From Betaproteobacteria bacterium (GTDB lineage: Bacteria; Pseudomonadota; Gammaproteobacteria; Burkholderiales; Casimicrobiaceae): a stretch of 27,186 nt of DNA. The stretch lies in the NCBI GenBank assembly GCA_016717855.1, contig JADKEV010000050.1, positions 1 through 27,186 on the forward strand. Direction: 5' to 3'. A program made the translations under genes and the position numbers. This document shows, piece by piece, positions 24,751-27,186 of this stretch (the first letter of the stretch is position 1; each line of letters opens with the position of its first letter). The notes under the pieces are model-generated. The model searched no databases. It was not told where the DNA came from and worked only from the letters and a program-made list of their open reading frames with translations.

Positions 24751-25934
24751 TGGCCGTCCTTGTCCTGGGCGTTGGCCGCGAAAGGCAGTCCGAGCATCGC
24801 GGAAAACAAACCCGGATCATGCCACGGCGCGTCAGTGGGCAGCGAGCGCAGCCACGCGCTTTCCACGTCGCGGTACCACTCCTGCGGGAATAGCGCCAGG
24901 CGCAACCCCGGGCCGGGCGGCAGGTCCTTCGGCCCGGTCCAGTCGTCGCCGGCGGCCACGGCGAACAGCGCGGCCGCGAGGTCGATCCCGACCAGCGCGC
25001 CCGCATGGGATGCCGGCAACATGCGCCGGTTGACCTCGATCAGGTACGGGATCCCTGTCGCGGCGTCGATGATGTACTGCGTCCCGACCAGGCCGTGCAT
25101 GCCGACGAGGCCGAACAGCCGGTCTGTCGCCGCCGTCACCGCGGGTATGCCGGCGAACTCGACGACCGAGGCCGGTCCCAACGGGCCGGGATGCGTGGCG
25201 AGCCGGCCGCGGGTGAAGCCAGCAATCTCCCGGCCGTACCACGCGACCGATGCGCGATTGACCACGTCGCCCGCGATCCAGCGCTGGAGCACGAAGCGCT
25301 GCCCGCCGTGCGGGCTCCATGCGTCGGGTTCGGCGAAATTGCGCAGCGCCGCGCGGATCGCGGCCGCAGAGTCGCAGCGCGCGGCGCCCCGCCCGGCTGA
25401 GCCGAACATCTGGCGCAGGATGACCGGATAGCCGATACGCGCGGCGATGGCGACCGCGCTCTCCTCGTCGCCGGCGACTTCGCCGTCGGCCACGGCGATG
25501 CCGTGGCGCCGGGCGAGCTCGAACAGCCGCGACTTGTCGATCGAATCCAGCCAGCCCGCGGGATCGCCCAGCGAGCGCCGGATCAGCGCATCGAGTTCGA
25601 TCCGGATGTCTTCGCGCAAGCCCTCCGGCGGGTCCAGCACCAGGCGCATCAGCGTGCGCACCGTGATGTCGTCGCCCGGGAGCAGCAGCACCGGATTCAC
25701 CGCCCGCACCGCGCCGGCGAGGATGCCGACCCAGTCGTGGAATTTCACGCCTGGGGGAAAGTAGCCGATCTGGTCGACGAATTCGGTGCGGGCGGCGAAC
25801 GCCTCGCGCGGCGCCAGCATGGCCACGCGAAAGCCCGCGCGCTGCAGTTCGAACGGCATCCGCGCCGGCGCGATGTAGTCGGTGCCCATGGTCACCACCA
25901 GCACGCGCGGGCGGGTGTCGGCCTTGGTGCTCAT
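24747..25934 (-). CDS. ATP-grasp ligase-like protein
   Basis: Cytoplasmic protein of 395 residues. The N-terminal Rossmann-like domain is PRVLVVTMGTDYIAPARMPF...LLPGDD. The ATP-grasp core contains IDKSRLFELARRHGI, GYPVILRQMFGSAGRGAARC, the nucleotide segment FVLQRWIAGDVVNRAS, and the metal-binding IPYLIEVNRRMLP, where Arg replaces Pro of the usual ExNPR. Such enzymes form amide or peptide bonds through acyl phosphates; the substrate is unknown. I take the ATG at 25934; the frame extends to a TTG at 25964 that adds only MAHRAEAGTP. The 4-bp coupling to a TerC gene suggests joint function. ATP-grasp enzymes and TerC proteins are known to co-occur in ter-type stress systems. Confidence 0.85.
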   Translation of the reverse strand: MSTKADTRPRVLVVTMGTDYIAPARMPFELQRAGFRVAMLAPREAFAARTEFVDQIGYFPPGVKFHDWVGILAGAVRAVNPVLLLPGDDITVRTLMRLVLDPPEGLREDIRIELDALIRRSLGDPAGWLDSIDKSRLFELARRHGIAVADGEVAGDEESAVAIAARIGYPVILRQMFGSAGRGAARCDSAAAIRAALRNFAEPDAWSPHGGQRFVLQRWIAGDVVNRASVAWYGREIAGFTRGRLATHPGPLGPASVVEFAGIPAVTAATDRLFGLVGMHGLVGTQYIIDAATGIPYLIEVNRRMLPASHAGALVGIDLAAALFAVAAGDDWTGPKDLPPGPGLRLALFPQEWYRDVESAWLRSLPTDAPWHDPGLFSAMLGLPFAANAQDKDGQ

Positions 25935-26096
25935 CGGCGTGCCCGCTTCGGCGCGATGGGCCAATGCGCCAGCGACAATGTGGCGTGCCGACGCACCCGC
26001 TTCGGCGCGGCTGTCCGGCGCGCCGGCCCCCGGTCGCGAGCGCGGCCGGGCTTCGGGTCAATGGCGGAGACAGCGCTCCGTGGCGCGGGCTGCATC
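25935..26096. other. 162-bp intergenic region upstream of the ATP-grasp gene
   Basis: It contains a short direct repeat, CCCGCTTCGGCGCG, twice (about 25943 and 25999). No clear promoter was found. It follows the stop of the upstream Bug gene on the same strand, so read-through is possible. Confidence 0.4.
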
Positions 26097-27110
26097 CTAA
26101 TCGGGCCGCAACTTCAGGCGCCGGATCGCGACACCCCAGCGCTCATAGTCGGCGGCGAGCGTGGCGGCGAACGCGGCGGGCGAGCCGCCCGTGATCTCCA
26201 TGCCCTGGCGGTCGGCCCAGGCCTTCGCCTCGGCCGACCCCAGTATCTGCGCCAGTTCGGCATTGAGCCGGACGATGACCGCCTCCGGCGTGCCGGCGGG
26301 CGCCAACAGGCCGATCCACGCGCTCAGGTCGACCGCCCCGAGTCCCTGCTCGCCAGCAGTCGGCACCGCGGGCAATTGCGGCGAACGCCTGCCGCCGAAC
26401 ACAGCCAGCGGCCGGACCTTGCCGCTCTGCGCGAGCGGCAGGCCGGTGCCCACCGAGACGATCATCGCCTGCGCATCGCCAGTGGCGACGGCGGCGATCG
26501 CGGCAGCGGGGCCGTTGTACGGGACGTGCACCATGTCGAGTCCCATAGCCGTGCGCACGAGTTCCATGTCGACGTGATTGGACGAGCCGACGCCGCCGCT
26601 CGCGAAGTTGAGCGCGCCGGGCCGGCTGCGCACGTAGCGCAGCCATTCGCCGGCCGTGGTTGCCGGCAGCGCCGGATGGACCCACAGCACCTTGATCGAG
26701 CGGAACAGGTTGGCCACCGGTGCGAAGTCGCGGACCGGATCGTAGGTCACGTTGGCGCTGGCATGGGGCACCAGCGCGTGCGTGGAGAGCGTGCCAATCA
26801 GCAGGGTATAGCCGTCGGGCGCGGCCTGCGCCGCCGCGCTGACGCCGATGATGCCGCTCGCGCCCGGCCGGTTCTCGACCACGACCGGGACGCCCAGGGC
26901 CCGGCCGAGCGGCTCCGCGACGAAGCGCGCGATCAGGTCCGGCGGTCCGCCCGGTGCCTGGGCGACGATGATGCGCACCGCGCGTGAGGGCCAAGTGGCA
27001 TCGGCGGCCGGCGCCGGCCGCGAAACGACGAGCAGCAAAGCAACCAGGCCGGCGATCAGGGCGAATGCAGAGTGCGAGCGGGAACGGACGTGAGAGGCGC
27101 GATGGGGCAT
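26097..27110 (-). CDS. Bug-family tripartite tricarboxylate transporter receptor (second copy)
   Basis: Periplasmic binding protein of 337 residues, TctC/Bug family. A signal peptide with a basic N-terminus (MPHRASHVRSRSHSAF) and hydrophobic core (ALIAGLVALLLVVS) is cleaved after PAPA-A. The mature domain has WPSRAVRIIVAQAPGGPPDLIARF, PVVVENRPGASGIIG, APDGYTLLIGT, YDPVRDFAPVA, NFASGGVGSSNHVDMELV and HVPYNGPAAAIAAV. In-frame starts also exist at 27119 (ATG) and 27128 (TTG), but they overlap a TATAAT box, so 27110 is preferred. It is diverged from the Bug protein at 15302. The ligand is unknown. Confidence 0.92.
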   Translation of the reverse strand: MPHRASHVRSRSHSAFALIAGLVALLLVVSRPAPAADATWPSRAVRIIVAQAPGGPPDLIARFVAEPLGRALGVPVVVENRPGASGIIGVSAAAQAAPDGYTLLIGTLSTHALVPHASANVTYDPVRDFAPVANLFRSIKVLWVHPALPATTAGEWLRYVRSRPGALNFASGGVGSSNHVDMELVRTAMGLDMVHVPYNGPAAAIAAVATGDAQAMIVSVGTGLPLAQSGKVRPLAVFGGRRSPQLPAVPTAGEQGLGAVDLSAWIGLLAPAGTPEAVIVRLNAELAQILGSAEAKAWADRQGMEITGGSPAAFAATLAADYERWGVAIRRLKLRPD

Positions 27111-27117
27111 GGCACGC

Positions 27118-27123
27118 ATTATA
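27118..27123 (-). promoter_or_regulatory. -10 box of the second Bug gene
   Basis: TATAAT on the minus strand, 7 bp before the ATG at 27110. The -35 region is poor. The spacing would make the transcript leaderless or nearly so. Confidence 0.4.
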
Positions 27124-27154
27124 GGCAAGGCGCGCCGATCTCCCTCACCCTCGG

Positions 27155-27177
27155 TCCCTCTCCCCGAGGGAGAGGGA
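27155..27177. repeat. Hairpin repeat of a second REP-like family
   Basis: TCCCTCTCCC, loop CGA, GGGAGAGGGA: a perfect 10-bp stem, preceded by CCCTCACCC. The same pattern is frequent between proteobacterial genes. It may continue beyond the window. Confidence 0.8.
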
Positions 27178-27186
27178 AGAAAACCT

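Overview
The window looks like a chromosomal segment of a high-GC betaproteobacterium, most likely Burkholderiales. The evidence is the glyA-nrdR-ribD-ribE gene order, two Bug-type tripartite-tricarboxylate receptor proteins, a TRAP transporter, and betaproteobacterial versions of PmbA, DarP and TypA. No tRNA, rRNA, CRISPR array or intact insertion sequence was seen.

Layout, left to right. (1) 1-2940: GDP-L-fucose synthase and GDP-mannose 4,6-dehydratase on the minus strand, separated by about 900 bp with no recognisable gene. (2) 3188-6663: a minus-strand housekeeping operon glyA-nrdR-ribD-ribE. (3) 6776-11835: divergent from glyA, a MaoC-type hydratase and a CitE-like CoA-ester lyase, then a TRAP transporter whose membrane genes dctQ and dctM (the latter frameshifted) converge on the receptor gene dctP. 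A bidirectional terminator lies between them. (4) 11935-15085: pmbA divergent from darP, then a DUF3617 lipoprotein with a damaged 5' end and a MogA-type molybdopterin adenylyltransferase. (5) 15302-19986: a Bug receptor, then a minus-strand operon MFS transporter-rmuC-mtfA with tightly coupled junctions. (6) 19987-23272: a scrambled stretch holding a decayed REP-associated transposase (RAYT), a frameshifted HAD phosphatase, and typA. (7) 23649-27110: a small basic protein, a coupled ATP-grasp ligase/TerC pair, and a second Bug receptor.

The main theme is a dispersed 31-bp palindromic repeat. It has a GTAG head, GATGGGT and ACCCATC stem arms, and the loop GGAGCGCAGCGAT. About a dozen good or moderately diverged copies and several scraps lie between genes, in both orientations. 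The remnant of a plausible cognate RAYT lies at 20219-20620, flanked by copies. The repeats have altered gene ends: the GTAG head supplies the TAG stop of ribE and of mog, copies are translated as C-terminal tails of DarP and MtfA, and a copy sits where the start of the DUF3617 lipoprotein should be. A second hairpin family (CCCTCTCCC/GGGAGAGGG type) occurs at the right edge and near 10654.

Several genes (fcl 3' end, dctM, the HAD gene, the RAYT) carry small indels. Some lie in G/C runs and could be consensus errors rather than biology; raw reads would decide.
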